NCBI GenBank assembly: GCA_028023455.1
Contig: JAQFVV010012530.1
Location: 992,001-1,056,000 of the forward strand
Source of the DNA: Epiperipatus broadwayi
Taxonomy: Eukaryota > Onychophora > Udeonychophora > Euonychophora > Peripatidae
DNA: 64,000 nt
Reading direction: 5' to 3'
The translations under genes were made by a program, and so were the position numbers. Each line of letters starts with the position of its first letter. The first letter of the stretch is position 1. Under the pieces are notes generated by a model. It was not told where the DNA came from. It searched no databases and saw only the letters and a list, made by a program, of their open reading frames with translations. This document shows positions 1 to 11,025 of the stretch, piece after piece.

Positions 1-1697
1 ATAAAAGACAAATTAAACAATACACTCCAGATATATGAAAAATAATTGGTCAAAAGAAAAAAAAGAATTTTTCAGCAATCATGATCGCTGTTAAGTTTTA
101 CTGATGATACTAAAAAAATTCTAGAGAACTGAAATTTTACATAATTATTATAAGACTGAAAGTTAATTACTTATTGCTATAGATATTCGATTTGTTAGCA
201 CTTAATATATGTGCACTATATATTTCAATTATAATTAAGCATCATATTCAGCTAATAAAATATATAGTTTGATTTTTGCCTGATCAACTTCCTTTTTAAG
301 CATTTTGGTTAAGAATTATTTATTTAGTAATCCATGAAGATTATACATATATATATATATATATAGTAATAATAGTTAATGAAAACATAGTAAAAAATAG
401 AATAGGAGAATCAACAGGATTAACAATCAAAGATTTAATCATTAATAGAGTCAAATTCAACAGACTTCATAAAATTATAAAAGCAATAATGCTAGATCAG
501 GTTAATATACAAGATATTAATGTGAATAATGTAAACAAATATTAGATAATTTTTATCTCTTAGAAGTTGATTAAAGATAGTATAAAAAATATCATATTAT
601 TTCAAGAATATACATATGAAAAAGAAATAAAAAAACTATTTGGTCCTAAACAGACCTTGCATATCACAGATTATATGATAAAATAAAACAGAAAAAATGG
701 CACACTCATTTAGCACTTCAAAAATTAGCAAACCAGCAGTATGTGGAGGAAGTACTATTAAATAATAATTGATAGGAAGGCCCAAAGATAATCTATGATG
801 GCAGTTATTAACATTTGAATAAATAATTTACAATGAAATACAAACTAATCATAGTTTAGGCTAAGGATAGAGAGGAAGGGGAAAATTTTATCAGAAAGTC
901 CATGATAGTTAAAGAAATAGTATGAAGGTTAGGAAAATTTGAGTAAGTTTTATTGTCAGTTGTATAAAGATCACATGGTCTTTATGTGTAAATGAAGAAA
1001 AAAGTGAATTGTAATATTTTGATTTAAAAGTTTCAAACTTACTCCACTCACAACAATGACAAGATCCACTCTAGATAAATATATTAATGATAATCACTAT
1101 TCACATTAAACTAGAGATTATCTCTAGCCCAGATATGAACTTTAAACGTCAATTAAAGATTGATATATCTGTTTTTTAAATAAACATGCACACATCAAAC
1201 AATTCAATTCCATTTCTCTTTTTCCATGTATAATATCTGATTCAGCATAAAATGTACCTTGGAAAATCATTTTCTTTATTTACATGTTCAAAGAATGTAT
1301 AGTGGTGTGGAAGTTATTAAGTATATCTATAAGAGAAAAAAGTGTTGGAAGTATAAAAATCAAAGTCATTTAGAAAATTTTGTAATATTTTGATTGCTTT
1401 ATTATTATTATTTTTATGTAAAAATTTTGGAAATGCTAATAATATTAATAGATATTTGGTTTCCAAATAAATTAAATATTTAACTTTTTATATGGTAATT
1501 ATGTTTTGATTACTAGAATGTATGTGTGTCTAATGTATATATTGTAAATAAAGACCATCTATTAATGTTTGTAAATACATACAGAATATTTCAATATTTA
1601 ATTATTACAATTCAACTACTCTAGAAAAATCTACATAAGTGCCCATCAAAATGAACAAAATCATATGTAAATTAATTGTTTACATATAATTAGAATG
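1..1697. other. AT-rich non-coding sequence, probable TSC1 intron
   Basis: No gene is recognisable. A short (AT)n run lies at about 344-364. Short open stretches at about 386-543 and 620-770 on the plus strand look faintly coding but match no family I can name; they could be decayed transposon sequence. Because the window is transcribed as TSC1 from right to left, this region lies downstream of the last exon seen and is probably intronic. That is inferred, since the next exon was not found. Confidence 0.4.
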
Positions 1698-2621
1698 ATT
1701 AGTAAGATATAAGATAAGTGTTAATGCAAAACTAGAGACAAAAATTATTAAGAAAAACAATATTTATAGTTGATATTCCTAATTTTCAGAAACATTCTAA
1801 TGAATTTAAATTAGAACTTACAAATCTGTTTCAAGTATTAGTAGATTTTGAACATGATTCAGATCTGAATGAAATTAATAGGAAAATAATTGATACACTT
1901 TTAAAAACTGCAACAAAGATAGCTGGTAGAAAAAAGCAACAATTGACCAATAAAATTTCTACTGAGACTAAAGAATTTATGAAGAAAGGAAGAAATATGA
2001 AGATATACAAAAATGATGCATTAAAAAGGATTGAATATCTCGAATTTTCTAAAATGGTGCGGAAAAGAGTTGAAAATGATATAAGAAAGTATAACTGTGA
2101 ATTAGCAAGGAAAGCTGTAGAAGAGAATAAAAGTCTCAAGAATGTAAAATAACATTTTGGTATTGGTAGGAAATTTCTATCTGCAATAAAAAAAAAAGAT
2201 GGAATTATTATTAAAAAGAGAGATGATATCATGAAATGGGTAGAAGACTTACTTCTATCAAGAATTACATAGTAATAAAGAACAAATACCTCCTATATCT
2301 ATTATATCTTCCGAATTGCCCAGAATTTTAAATGAAGAAGTGAGACATGCAATTAAATTTATGAAGAAAGGAAAGGCCCCAGGTAATGATGGAAATATAA
2401 TTGATTTATTAAAAGAAGCAGGTAAAAAAAATAGAAAAAATGTTATCAAAGTTATATACTAAATGTCCAAATGATAAAGATGTACCAGATGATTAGAAGA
2501 AAGCAGTATTAATATTTTAAAAAATGACAAAGAACATATTAAAAATTATAGACCTATCAGCCTTTTATCAGTTTTATATAAAATTTTTACCAAGATAATT
2601 ACAACTCGTCTACCGAGAACA

Positions 2622-2822
2622 TTGGATTTCCACCAACCAAGAGAACAAGCTGGATTTAAAAGTGGTTTTAGTACCCTAGATCATATCCAGGTATTGAGAG
2701 AAGTTATAGAAAGGACAAATGAATATGAATTGCCATTATACTTTGGATTTGTAGATTATGAAAAGGCATTTGATTCTATAAACATTTCTTCAGTGATTAA
2801 AGCATTGGATCATCCAGTATAG
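2622..2822 (+). pseudogene. RTE reverse transcriptase fragment, motif A region
   Basis: An open stretch of about 66 codons encodes fingers and palm of an RTE reverse transcriptase. HQPREQAGFKSGFST precedes motif A, and FVDYEKAFDSI carries the first catalytic aspartate. It ends at a stop near 2820; the matching region of the other copy continues further. It has no independent function. Confidence 0.85.
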
Positions 2823-2893
2823 ATCCAGAATATTGTCATATTTTAAAGAATATTTGTAAAAATGCAACAGCAACAATTAGATTACATAATGAT

Positions 2894-3527
2894 TAAGGTC
2901 TTGTCTAACAAATTTAAAATCAGTTTTATACACCCCCTGTACCAATCGGCTTATCAATAATTCCAAAGACAAAATAAACCCCTCTCAGACCCCCCATGTC
3001 GTTTATAGCATCTCATGCCCTCAACCTGGATGTCGTGCCATTTATTATGGTGAGTCCAAAGCCGGCATAACCAACAGGACTGCTCAACATAGATATACTT
3101 ACAATAGAGCACAGAAAAATAATGACAATTGATATCAACATTTTTGGAACACTCTAAGAAAACTGGCCATATATTCGAATCCTCTAACCCCAAGATTAGT
3201 TTGCATAGAGAAAAACAACATCAAACGGAAAATTGGGGAGGCGTATTTCATTACTGTTAATAATAACTTTATCAATAGACATGACGCCTGCTTCGACATC
3301 TCCAAACGCTGGGCTATCTAAATAATTTGCATATTTTGTGTATCGCCATTATCTCTCTGTTCTGCACTGTTCAGTATTGCTATGAATATGAGGCAACCCA
3401 CTTCAAAAGCATTAAACTTTTAATATTTTTGCACTCTTTATAGCTTCTCTTTCAAGCGCTTCACACACTTTTAATTTTATTTATTATAATATTAAGAGAG
3501 AAATTGAAAATTCTTAATGATTTACAA
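2894..3527 (+). mobile_element. Penelope-like element fragment with GIY-YIG endonuclease
   Basis: This block breaks the RTE copy. Read on the plus strand from about 2998 it encodes a C-terminal GIY-YIG-type nuclease: a CPQPGC cysteine pair, then AIYYGESKAGITNRTAQH (the GIY-YIG strand with the conserved arginine), an internal stop near 3133, then KRKIGEAYFITVNNNFIN (the conserved glutamate and asparagine region) and a terminal stop near 3319. This arrangement is known from Penelope-like retroelements. No reverse transcriptase precedes it, so the copy is strongly 5'-truncated. The RTE sequence resumes exactly where it stopped: the left junction reads TTACATAATGAT and the right junction TTACAAATAATGAT, consistent with a target duplication of about 8-12 bp. 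The family call is fairly firm; exact ends are uncertain by a few bases. Confidence 0.8.
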
Positions 3528-3535
3528 ATAATGAT

Positions 3536-4449
3536 ACTAGGAAAGTCAACACTGAGAAGGGTGTAAGACAGCGTAACTCCATATCTTCAGTACTTTTTTA
3601 CAGCTGTGCTGCAAGAAGTATTTTGTGGATTAAAATGGCAAGCTAAAGGAGTGAAAGTAAATGGAAATTATTTAAGTCATTTATATTTTGCAGATGATGT
3701 AGTTGTTTTTGCAAATGTTTTAGAGCTGCAGGAAATGTTGCAGGAGTTATCAGATAAAAATAGAAAAGTAGGACTAAAGATAAATGTTAAAAAGACTAAA
3801 GTAAGGTTTAATGGATTTTCTCAAAATATGAAAATAAAGATTGATTATGATGAGTTAGAAGAAGTTAACAGCTACAAATACCTCGGTCAGATTACTAATA
3901 CAGATGGAAACCTAATGGATGAAATTAATCATAGAATTAAACTTGGTTGAAATGCTTTTGGTAAAAATAACTTGATAATAAAAGGAAATGTGCCTATGTA
4001 TTTGAAAAGGAATGTCTTTAATAAATATGTTTTACAAATTCTTACTTATGGATCTGAGACTTGTACACTTACTAGAAGAGCAATACAGAGACTTCAGACC
4101 ACTCAAAGAAGTATGGAGAGATGTATGTTGGGAATAACAAGAAGAGATCAAAAACATAATATATGGGTAAGAGAACAAACAGATGTTACTGACCTCACTA
4201 AAAAAATTTAACATACTGAAGTGGAGTTGGGCTGGACGTGTTGCTAGAAGAGATAATAAGAGATGGACAATTAAAATCTTAAACTGGATTCCAAGAGACT
4301 GTAAAAGACCCAGAAAGAGACCATATGTGAGATGGATGGATGAAATAAGAAAGTGTGCAGGGGTGATGTGGAGAAGAGAAGCTAAAGATTGGAGAAGATG
4401 GATTGAACTTGGAGAAACCTACATCCTGCAGTGGATTGATAATGGATGA
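3536..4449 (+). pseudogene. RTE reverse transcriptase C-terminal half
   Basis: Three overlapping open pieces (3606-3950, 3972-4211, 4183-4449) together cover the catalytic FADD motif, the thumb and the RTE C-terminal domain. A stop near 3948 and a frameshift near 4200 break the frame. The end (QRLQTTQRSMERCMLG, then GRVARRDNKRW and a final LQWIDNG) is diagnostic of the RTE clade, which in many genomes is mis-annotated as craniofacial development protein 2-like. Confidence 0.88.
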
Positions 4450-4490
4450 TTAGATACCCCCCCCATCTAATAAACGATGTTATGATGATG

Positions 4491-5395
4491 CCTTGCTAAA
4501 ATAAGTTATCAGTAGAATAGTAAAATCTGAAGAATCAACCCGATAGCAGTAAGAATCTAATAGCAAAACCAAAGCTAATGTTATGTCTAAACTGTTTGTG
4601 CACTACGTTAAGCATGCAAAAGGAACTTTTCGAGCATCCGAAGTGTTTGATGAAATAATTGTATTGTAGGATAAAAACAATTTACATTTCCAGAAATATA
4701 TTGCTTCTAAATGCTATACTTATATATCTAAATGAATCAAACACATTACTGCTTAAAGCGACTATGAAATTTGAAACATTAAACGTGTATTTAATCTTCT
4801 CTTTGGTACATGAAATGCTCAACACGACTATAGGATAAACCTTAGAGACTTGTTTCAATCATATGGACATTATAATTATTATTAAATAAATACTTTGTTA
4901 CTAAATTTGTGTTTTTATATTATTAACATTTAAGCTTCCTGACTAGTATTTTAAATATCTGCAGAACATAGCAGTTACCAAAAAACTAAAATAAATATTT
5001 TTTTATTTACCTACATATTTTTTTTATTTTAATACTGAAATTTTTTATAAAGGATAGTGGTATCAAGATATTTTAATATAGTTTGGATGATAAGCAGAAC
5101 CCAAAAAGTTGGGTGCCACTGGTTAAACTACTGAAAATTAAATTGAGCCTATTTAAACATTAGAGTTAAGGGGGAGGGGGAAGGGGGAGAATAAGTTGAA
5201 ATATCCAAATCTATTTAAGACAGATTACAGAAATATTAAAACCAAACCAGTAGAACGAATGATGGCTGAAAAAAATAAAACCAATAGCCTGCAAACCATG
5301 GAAGCTTCCATTCATTCTTAGAAATAAAAAAATTATAATTAGTAAAGAGTGGAATACTAATCCTAAATAATGAGTCGATTAAACAGAGAGATCAA
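4491..5395. other. Intronic sequence, nothing recognised
   Basis: AT-rich sequence after the RTE tail. A purine-rich block of G runs lies near 5170-5190. The stretch 4500-4860 has fewer simple repeats than its surroundings and may be transposon-derived, but I cannot assign it. Confidence 0.35.
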
Positions 5396-5399
5396 CTAC

Positions 5400-5900
5400 A
5401 TATGCAGGGAGATTACTGTGCAATAGTCAATATGTATTTCAATAAAAATGCTTACCTGGTGAAAAAATTGCTCATTGTTTGGAAAATTCGATCTGAAAGC
5501 AGCTTTTTACCAAATTCCAATGAAGGAGGAATCAGCAGAGAAAATTTATTTACATCCAAGAGATGTATATTGCTGGAGTTACAACATAGTGATAGCATGT
5601 GAGGGAAGAGAAGAAGTTCTAGAGCCGATTCATAAAAAACAGTCAAAAATTGTTAGAGCCAAAGCCTTAGCACATAGATATGGTTGAAGCCAGTAATAAA
5701 ATGTAGAAAGTTTTAAAAAGTGAAACCTGTCAAAATCAAGATTAGATTAATCATAAAATATTATTATATATGGTCAAAGACTATTAGAGCCTGGCAAAGA
5801 GTATATGTGAATTATGCATGATACCATAGAGGACAATGTTTCTGATAACAGTTGATCCACACTCTCAATAAATAGGCCATCAACTGTTGTATGTTTTGAA
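5400..5900 (+). pseudogene. Decayed Ty3/gypsy reverse transcriptase and integrase traces
   Basis: Fragments of an LTR retrotransposon pol gene are visible in several frames. GDYCAIVNMYFNKNAYL (about 5409-5459) matches the start of a Ty3/gypsy reverse transcriptase. FGKFDLKAAFYQIPM (about 5478-5522) is motif A, in another frame. Around 5790-5860 there is RAWQRVYVNYA and then FLITVDPHS, the usual opening of an integrase core. The spacing is far too short for an intact pol gene, so there are large deletions as well as frameshifts. The copy is dead. The orientation is opposite to the other gypsy element at 48.8-52.3 kb and it looks like a different family. Confidence 0.65.
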
Positions 5901-6299
5901 TTAATAGTTAAATTTAAATCAATAATTATAGAAGTAAATAAAATAGGCATTATTCCAGAAAAAGATAAGGCAAAGAAAATACATTTAGAAAAATATATTT
6001 AATAAATAGCTGAGAGATAAAGTTAAGATGAATGAGAGTAAAATTAACATATTATTGAAAGAAAGTTAAACGAATTTTTAATAAATAATAAGAAATATTT
6101 GCTTAAAGTAAATAATAGAAATTAGTTGCAAGAAGCAAATAATAAGAAATCCTGCTTGACAAATAATGATAAGAAAGATTTACTAGTAAGAAATATTTGC
6201 TAAAAATAATCAAAGTCAAAAAGATTAATTAAAAATACCAGAGGGGAAAACAGACTGAGTGGTATCTGAGCAAATAAGATTGTGATCAAGAATTAAAAT

Positions 6300-6910
6300 T
6301 GAAAATCTGGGAGAGATATAAATAGCATGTACAGAAAGTGCAACAGAATTTTTGTGTTTTTGTAGAATTGCTTGCATGTTCATTGCGAACTATTTTAATT
6401 GCGAACTGTTAATACTGGGTATTTGGAGTCAGCTGGAGTTAGAACAGTATTGAAAGAGTCCAGTGAGATGCTACCCGGGAAGCAACAGGCAACTCCTGCA
6501 TCGAGGGAAGCAATCCCAGAGACTATGCCTCTGAAGGTACCAACAGTCAACTAGGGACTAAAGCAGATTGCACAGATCTTATTTTGTTTTTATGTGCTTA
6601 AACGGCTCTATAGGAGGAAACCCAGTACAAACTGTGAGTATATTCATTTGTTAAATTTGTACTTGGCCAGACTTGAGCGATAGACTGTTGGAGTCAGAAA
6701 TTAACCCAATAGTAGTCTATATATATAAATAGGGTTTTTATTTGTTTATGTGCCGAGCAATCAATATAGCTGTTGATGATATTTTGCTGTGAGAGTCCGT
6801 GCTAAATTCATGTTAGTTAGCATTGATAATCCCTTATTGTAATTTTTTTGCTGTTATTAATTTTTGTTGTTATTAAATTTCTGTTTGTTACTCATATTGG
6901 TGATATTCAT
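6300..6910 (+). other. Possible LTR or LTR remnant
   Basis: The sequence here is more complex and GC-richer than its surroundings. It holds a TATAAATAG promoter-like motif near 6316, a second TATA motif (ATATAAATAGGG) near 6725, and a T-rich end with repeated TTGTTATTAA-like words at 6850-6890. It lies just downstream of gypsy pol fragments on the same strand, so a 3' LTR is a reasonable reading. No second LTR or target duplication was found, so this is inference. Confidence 0.3.
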
Positions 6911-7723
6911 ATAATATATAGATGTAAATACACAACAAACTGCTAAAGAATATTAGCTCTGAAAAAATTCTAACAGAGAAATCTTCTTGTATCATAGCCT
7001 ACCAGACTATGGTACAGTAATGACATATGAAAATTCTAAGGATAAAATAGAAAGGGGAGGGCAGATCTATGACCAAAAAAAAAAAGCTTAATAACATACA
7101 AAAAATCATACACACAGTTTTATTTCATCAGATGCAACATATTCAATGATGGCTGAAAAAGATCCATCAGTGTTAGTGTCAAGACGAAAACTACATATAT
7201 AACTCTACATATATAACTAACTCTACTAATCACAATTAATAATTGAATGAACAAGAATATTAAGAATAAATATAAAATTGATGATAAGGGATGGTTTAGG
7301 AATAGTATGAGAAAAAGTGAGTGCAAGGAAAGATTATAAATTTGTATTACCCTGAAATATCGCTGTAAGGACTAAAAATGAGGACTAATAATCTACATCC
7401 CAATTAGATACAAAAACAGATTTAGAGGATAAGGATAAAGAAATTTTATCCTGAAGACATAAAATTGCAGATTTGTTAGTAAGAAAGAAAATACTCATCC
7501 AAGAGAAGAACCATTCAGAAATAAAAATCAGCAAGAGAAAAGCAGAAATGGAATTAAATCAACAAACAAGAATTAAAAGTGACCAAAATATTACATAATC
7601 TTCTAAATATATAATTCTTCAAGCAGGTTGATAAATAGTTATTGTAACTGTCTTATTTCTTTCAACTAATTAAGATAATACAATAGTGAAAAAATAATAA
7701 ACATATACTTAAATGATTCTATG
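6911..7723. other. Intronic sequence, nothing recognised
   Basis: AT-rich sequence between the gypsy remnant and the inverted RTE copy. No gene, RNA or repeat is recognised. Confidence 0.4.
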
Positions 7724-7788
7724 ATCATCATCATCATCCAATATCAATCCACTGCAGGATGAAGGTCTCTCCAAGTTCAATCCATCTT

Positions 7789-8379
7789 CTACTGATCTTT
7801 AGCTTCTCTTCTCCACATCACCCCTGCACACTTTTTTAAGTCATTGATCCATCTCACATGTGGTCTCTTTCTGGGTCTTTTACAATCTCTTGAAATCCAG
7901 TTTAAGATTTCAATTGTCCATCTATTATTATCTCTTCTAGCAATATGTCGACCCCAATTCCACTTCAGTCTTTTAATTTTTTCAATGAGTTCAGAAACAC
8001 CTGTTTGTTCTCTTACCCATATATTGCATTTTCGATCTCTTCTTGTTACTCCCAACATGCATCTCTCCATACTTCTTTGAATAGTCTGAAGTCTCTGTAT
8101 TGCTCTTCTATTAAGAGTCCAAGTTTCAGATCCATAAGTAAGAACTGGTAAAATACATTTATTAAAAACATTCTTTTTCAAACACATAGGCATATTTCCT
8201 TTTAGTATCAAGTTATTTCTACCAAAAGCCCTCCAACCAAGTTTAATTCTATAATTAATTTTATCCATTATATTTCCATCTGTATTAATAATCTGACCAA
8301 AGTATTTGTAGCTGTTAACTACTTCTAGCTCATCATAAGCAATCTTTATTTTCATATTTTGAGAAAATCCATTAAACAT
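7789..8379 (-). pseudogene. RTE reverse transcriptase thumb and C-terminal domain
   Basis: A 196-codon open stretch, the longest surviving RTE coding piece in the window. It begins just after the catalytic motif and runs through VVNSYKYFGQIINTDG, VLTYGSETWTL, QRSMERCMLGVTRRD and RHIARRDNNRW to CAGVMWRREAKD. The order and spacing match the C-terminal third of RTE proteins. The last part (equivalent to LQWID) is beyond a stop near 7789, so it is slightly truncated. Confidence 0.88.
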
Positions 8380-8684
8380 TACTTTAGTCTTTTTAACATT
8401 TATCTTTAATCCTACTTTCCTACTTTAATCTGATAACTCCTGCAACATTTAACTGCAGCTCTTAAGCATTATTTGAAAAAACAACTACATCATCTCCAAA
8501 ATCTAAATGACTTAAATAATCTCCATTTACTTTCACTCCTTTAATTTGCCATTTTAATCCACAAAATATTTCTTGCAGCACTGCTATAAAACGTTTTAGA
8601 GATATGGAGTCACCCCATCTTACACTCTTCTCAATGTTGACTTTTCTAGTATCATTATGTAATCTAATTGTTGCTGTTGCATTT

Positions 8685-9315
8685 TTATAAATATTCTTTA
8701 AAATATGACATTATCCTGGATCTATACCTTGATGATACAATGCTTGTAATCACTGAAGAAATATTTATAGAATCAAATGCCTTTTCATAATCTACAAATC
8801 CAAAGCATAATGGCAACTCATATTCATTTGTCTTTTCTATACCTTCTCTCAATACCTGGATAAGATCTATTGTGCTAAAACCAATTTTAAATACAGCTTG
8901 TTCTCTTGGTTGGTGGAAATCCAATGTTCTCTATAGACGAGTTGTAATTATCTTGGTAAACATTTTGTATAAAACTGATAAAAGGCTGATAGGTCTGTAA
9001 TTTTTAATATCTTCTTTATCACCTTTTTTTAAATATTAATATTAATACTGCATTATTCCAATCATCTGGTACATCTTTATCATTTAGACATTTGGTATAT
9101 AACTTTGCTAATAATTTTTCTATTTCTTCACCTGCTTTTAATAGATCAATTATAATTCCATCATTACCCAGAGCCTTTCCTTTCTTCATAAATTTAATTG
9201 CATGTCTCACTTCTTCATTTAAAAATCTGGACAATTCGGAAGATATAATAAATATAGGAGATACTTGTTCTTTATTATTATATAATTCTGGATAGAAGTC
9301 TTCTACCCATTTCAT
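8685..9315 (-). pseudogene. RTE reverse transcriptase fingers and palm
   Basis: Two open pieces (9315-9019 and 8924-8685) separated by a frameshift near 9020. The first carries FLNEEVRHAIKFMKKGKA and LGNDGIIIDLLKAG and ends in [10 protein letters not shown]. The second carries HQPREQAVFKIGFST and motif A FVDYEKAFDSI. It lacks the catalytic FxDD motif, which lies further on near 8490. Confidence 0.85.
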
Positions 9316-9563
9316 GATGTCATCTCTCTTTTTAGTAATAATTCCATCTTTTTTTCTTATTGCAGATGTGAATTATCTACCAATACCAAAGTGTTGTTTT
9401 ACATTCTTGAGACTTTTATTCTCTTCTACAGCTTTCCTTGCTAGTTCACAGTTATACTTTCTTATATCATTTTCAACTCTTTTCTGCACCATTTTACAAA
9501 ATTCAATATACTCAATCCTTTTTAATGCATCATTTTTGTATATCTTCATATTCCTTCTTTTCT

Positions 9564-10330
9564 TCATAAATTCTCTAGCTCAATAGAAATTTTATTGGTC
9601 AATTGCTGCTTTTTTCTACCAGCTATCTTTGTTGCAATTTTTAAAAGTGTATCAGTTATTTTCATATTAATTTCATTCAAATCTGAATCATGTTCAAAAT
9701 CTACTAATACTTGAAACCGATTTATAAGATCTAATTTAAATTCATTAGAATGTTTCTGAAGATTAGAAATATTAACTGTAAATATTGTTTTTCTTAATAA
9801 TTTTTGTCTCTCTAGTTTTGCATTAACACGTATCTTAGATCTTACTAATAGATGATCACTTCCTGTGTTAAATTTATCAAGAACATTACAATCTTGAAAT
9901 CTGTATTTTCTGTTAGTCATGATATAATCCAATTCTACTGTATCTTCATTTGGATGCTTCTATGTCCATTTTCTTTTAACATTTTTCTCAAAAAAAGAAT
10001 TCATAATATAAAGTTTTTCTTTTCTGCAAACTCCACAAGTCTATGTCCTCTCTCATTTCTATTACCATAACCAAAATTACCTACAGCACTTTCATCTTTC
10101 ATTTGTTTACCAATTCTAGCATTAAAGACTCCCATAACAATTTTAAAATGTTGTTTACTCTGATCAAAGACTTTTGTACATCCATATACAAATCTTCTAC
10201 TACTTCATCATTATGAGAACTTGTTGGGGTATAAACCTGAATTATCTGCATTTGGTATCTGCTATTAAGTTATATAACTAATCTTGCCACTTTGTCTGAT
10301 ACACCATCAATCTTCACGATGTAGTTCTTT
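9564..10330 (-). pseudogene. RTE endonuclease end and linker
   Basis: The 122-codon open stretch 9932-9564 begins DYIMTNRKYRFQD and contains NTGSDHLLVRSKIR, the last catalytic motif (SDH) of an APE-type endonuclease. Upstream to about 10330 the frame is broken, but VYTPTSSHNDEVVEDLY-like sequence of the middle of the endonuclease can still be read. The N-terminal catalytic region is absent. Confidence 0.8.
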
Positions 10331-10653
10331 CACTTTTTATTTATAATGAAGTAGTAAATAATATCAAATGAGGAATTCCTTGATTGCATAGCTCTAGCAC
10401 ATGGACAATAGATAGAAAAGCTAGGCAGAACAGTTATGGTGATATTGATAATTAAAAGGAATTACCAAATATTTGTATTCAAATTCAATTTATTGCCATA
10501 GACAATAACTTTTAAAGCTACTGCAAATAAATTGATTTTACTACAATTTTAATCACTAACCTGTTTTAGTACAAAAAATAGCCAATGACAAAAAATAATA
10601 AATATTTTAAAAAAAAGGGTAAAAGACTACAACAACAAAAGCTAAAAACTTAC

Positions 10654-10784
10654 TGTGATTGATCAAATGAAGCTGCTTTGGCACTTGACACAGACTCTTG
10701 TAATGAATGATTTTCTTCTCTAAATCTTTCCATTTCTGAAGCCATAGCATGCATGGCTTGTTCTTGAAGTTTCAGTTGATCTTT
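10654..10784 (-). CDS. TSC1: TSC1 (hamartin) exon, coiled-coil start
   Basis: This is a 131-bp internal exon. It is preceded by an acceptor (TTTGTTTGTAG, 10785-10795) and followed by a GTAAGT donor (10653-10648). It encodes 43 codons plus two bases, beginning KDQLKLQEQAMHAM. The KDQLKLQE motif is strongly conserved in animal hamartin, where it lies in the long C-terminal coiled coil. The exon enters in phase 0, which matches the end of the exon at 10859-11025, from which only a 74-bp intron separates it. Hamartin scaffolds the TSC1-TSC2-TBC1D7 complex on lysosomal membranes. The complex acts as a GTPase activator on Rheb and so turns down mTORC1. Later exons of the coiled coil are not found in the window. 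Function comes from family knowledge; the exon boundaries are seen. Confidence 0.93.
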
Positions 10785-10858
10785 CTACAAACAAAGATAC
10801 ACAAAGTAAAAAAATAACAAATTTTAAAATGAATTAATTAACTATAATTTTACATTAC
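10785..10858 (-). other. 74-bp TSC1 intron
   Basis: A short GT-AG intron between two coiled-coil exons, phase 0. It starts GTAATG and ends GTTTGTAG. It is striking beside the neighbouring introns of 16 and 34 kb. Confidence 0.9.
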
Positions 10859-11025
10859 CATAGCATCCGTTTGCTCTTCATATGTTGAAGCTTGTTTTGA
10901 TTTACCAAAAAGTCTACGATTTCTTTCAGCATGCATATCCCTTCGATGCCTTTCATATAGCAACTGACTATGAAGTAAAAAAATTTGATCCCGCAAAATA
11001 TTTACTTCATCTACTGGAGGAGAAC
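10859..11025 (-). CDS. TSC1: TSC1 (hamartin) exon with LLYERHRRDMHAERNRRL core
   Basis: This is a 167-bp exon with an acceptor (ATATATATTTAG just above 11025) and a GTAATG donor (10858-10853). It begins in the middle of a glycine codon completed from the exon ending at 44971. It then reads SPPVDEVNILRDQIFLLHSQ, continues with LLYERHRRDMHAERNRRLFG, and ends EEQTDAM. This is the most conserved block of animal hamartin, whose vertebrate version has the same SPP-DE, LL-LH-QLLYER and H--RNRRL pattern. It marks the beginning of the coiled coil, downstream of the region that contacts tuberin. Phase 2 in and phase 0 out fit both neighbouring exons. No stop or frameshift is seen, so the gene looks functional here. 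Confidence 0.95.

Larger units (their letters stand above)
1698..4490 (+). mobile_element. RTE-clade LINE copy A, 5'-truncated and interrupted
   Basis: This is a degraded non-LTR retrotransposon of the RTE clade. Its reverse-transcriptase region can be followed in pieces: the linker (1943-2152), a PGNDG-like motif near 2380, palm motif A FVDYEKAFDS near 2750-2780, the catalytic motif LYFADDVVVFA near 3680-3715, and the typical RTE C-terminus with LTYGSET, RSMERCMLGITRRD and a final LQWIDNG near 4420-4449. The tail ends in ATGATG-like repeats near 4473-4490, as is usual for RTE. The endonuclease is missing, so the copy is 5'-truncated. Stops and frameshifts (for example after 3950 and near 4200) make it inactive. 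It aligns along its length with the inverted copy at 7724-10375, and a separate element interrupts it at 2894-3527. Confidence 0.9.
7724..10375 (-). mobile_element. RTE-clade LINE copy B, longer and better preserved
   Basis: Read on the minus strand, this copy starts inside the endonuclease near 10375, continues through the linker and reverse transcriptase, and ends at 7724-7740 in an ATG-repeat tail (ATCATCATCATC on the plus strand). Visible landmarks are the endonuclease signature NTGSDHLLVR (about 9840-9870), AIKFMKKGKALGNDG near the start of the palm, motif A FVDYEKAFDS, the catalytic motif as FGDD near 8485-8500, and the RTE C-terminus. It is about 2.65 kb, against 3.2-3.5 kb for a typical full RTE, so the 5' end is missing. 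Frameshifts separate the open pieces. Its close similarity to copy A (1698-4490) shows they are one family, inserted in opposite directions about 3 kb apart. Confidence 0.9.

Noticed and set aside
1831-2232. 133-codon minus-strand frame, rich in Phe and Leu
   Set aside because: Shadow of RTE coding sequence on the plus strand; the same pattern appears opposite copy B at 9314-9586.
2954-3193. 79-codon minus-strand frame
   Set aside because: Antisense of the Penelope-like GIY-YIG region, which has the recognisable motifs.
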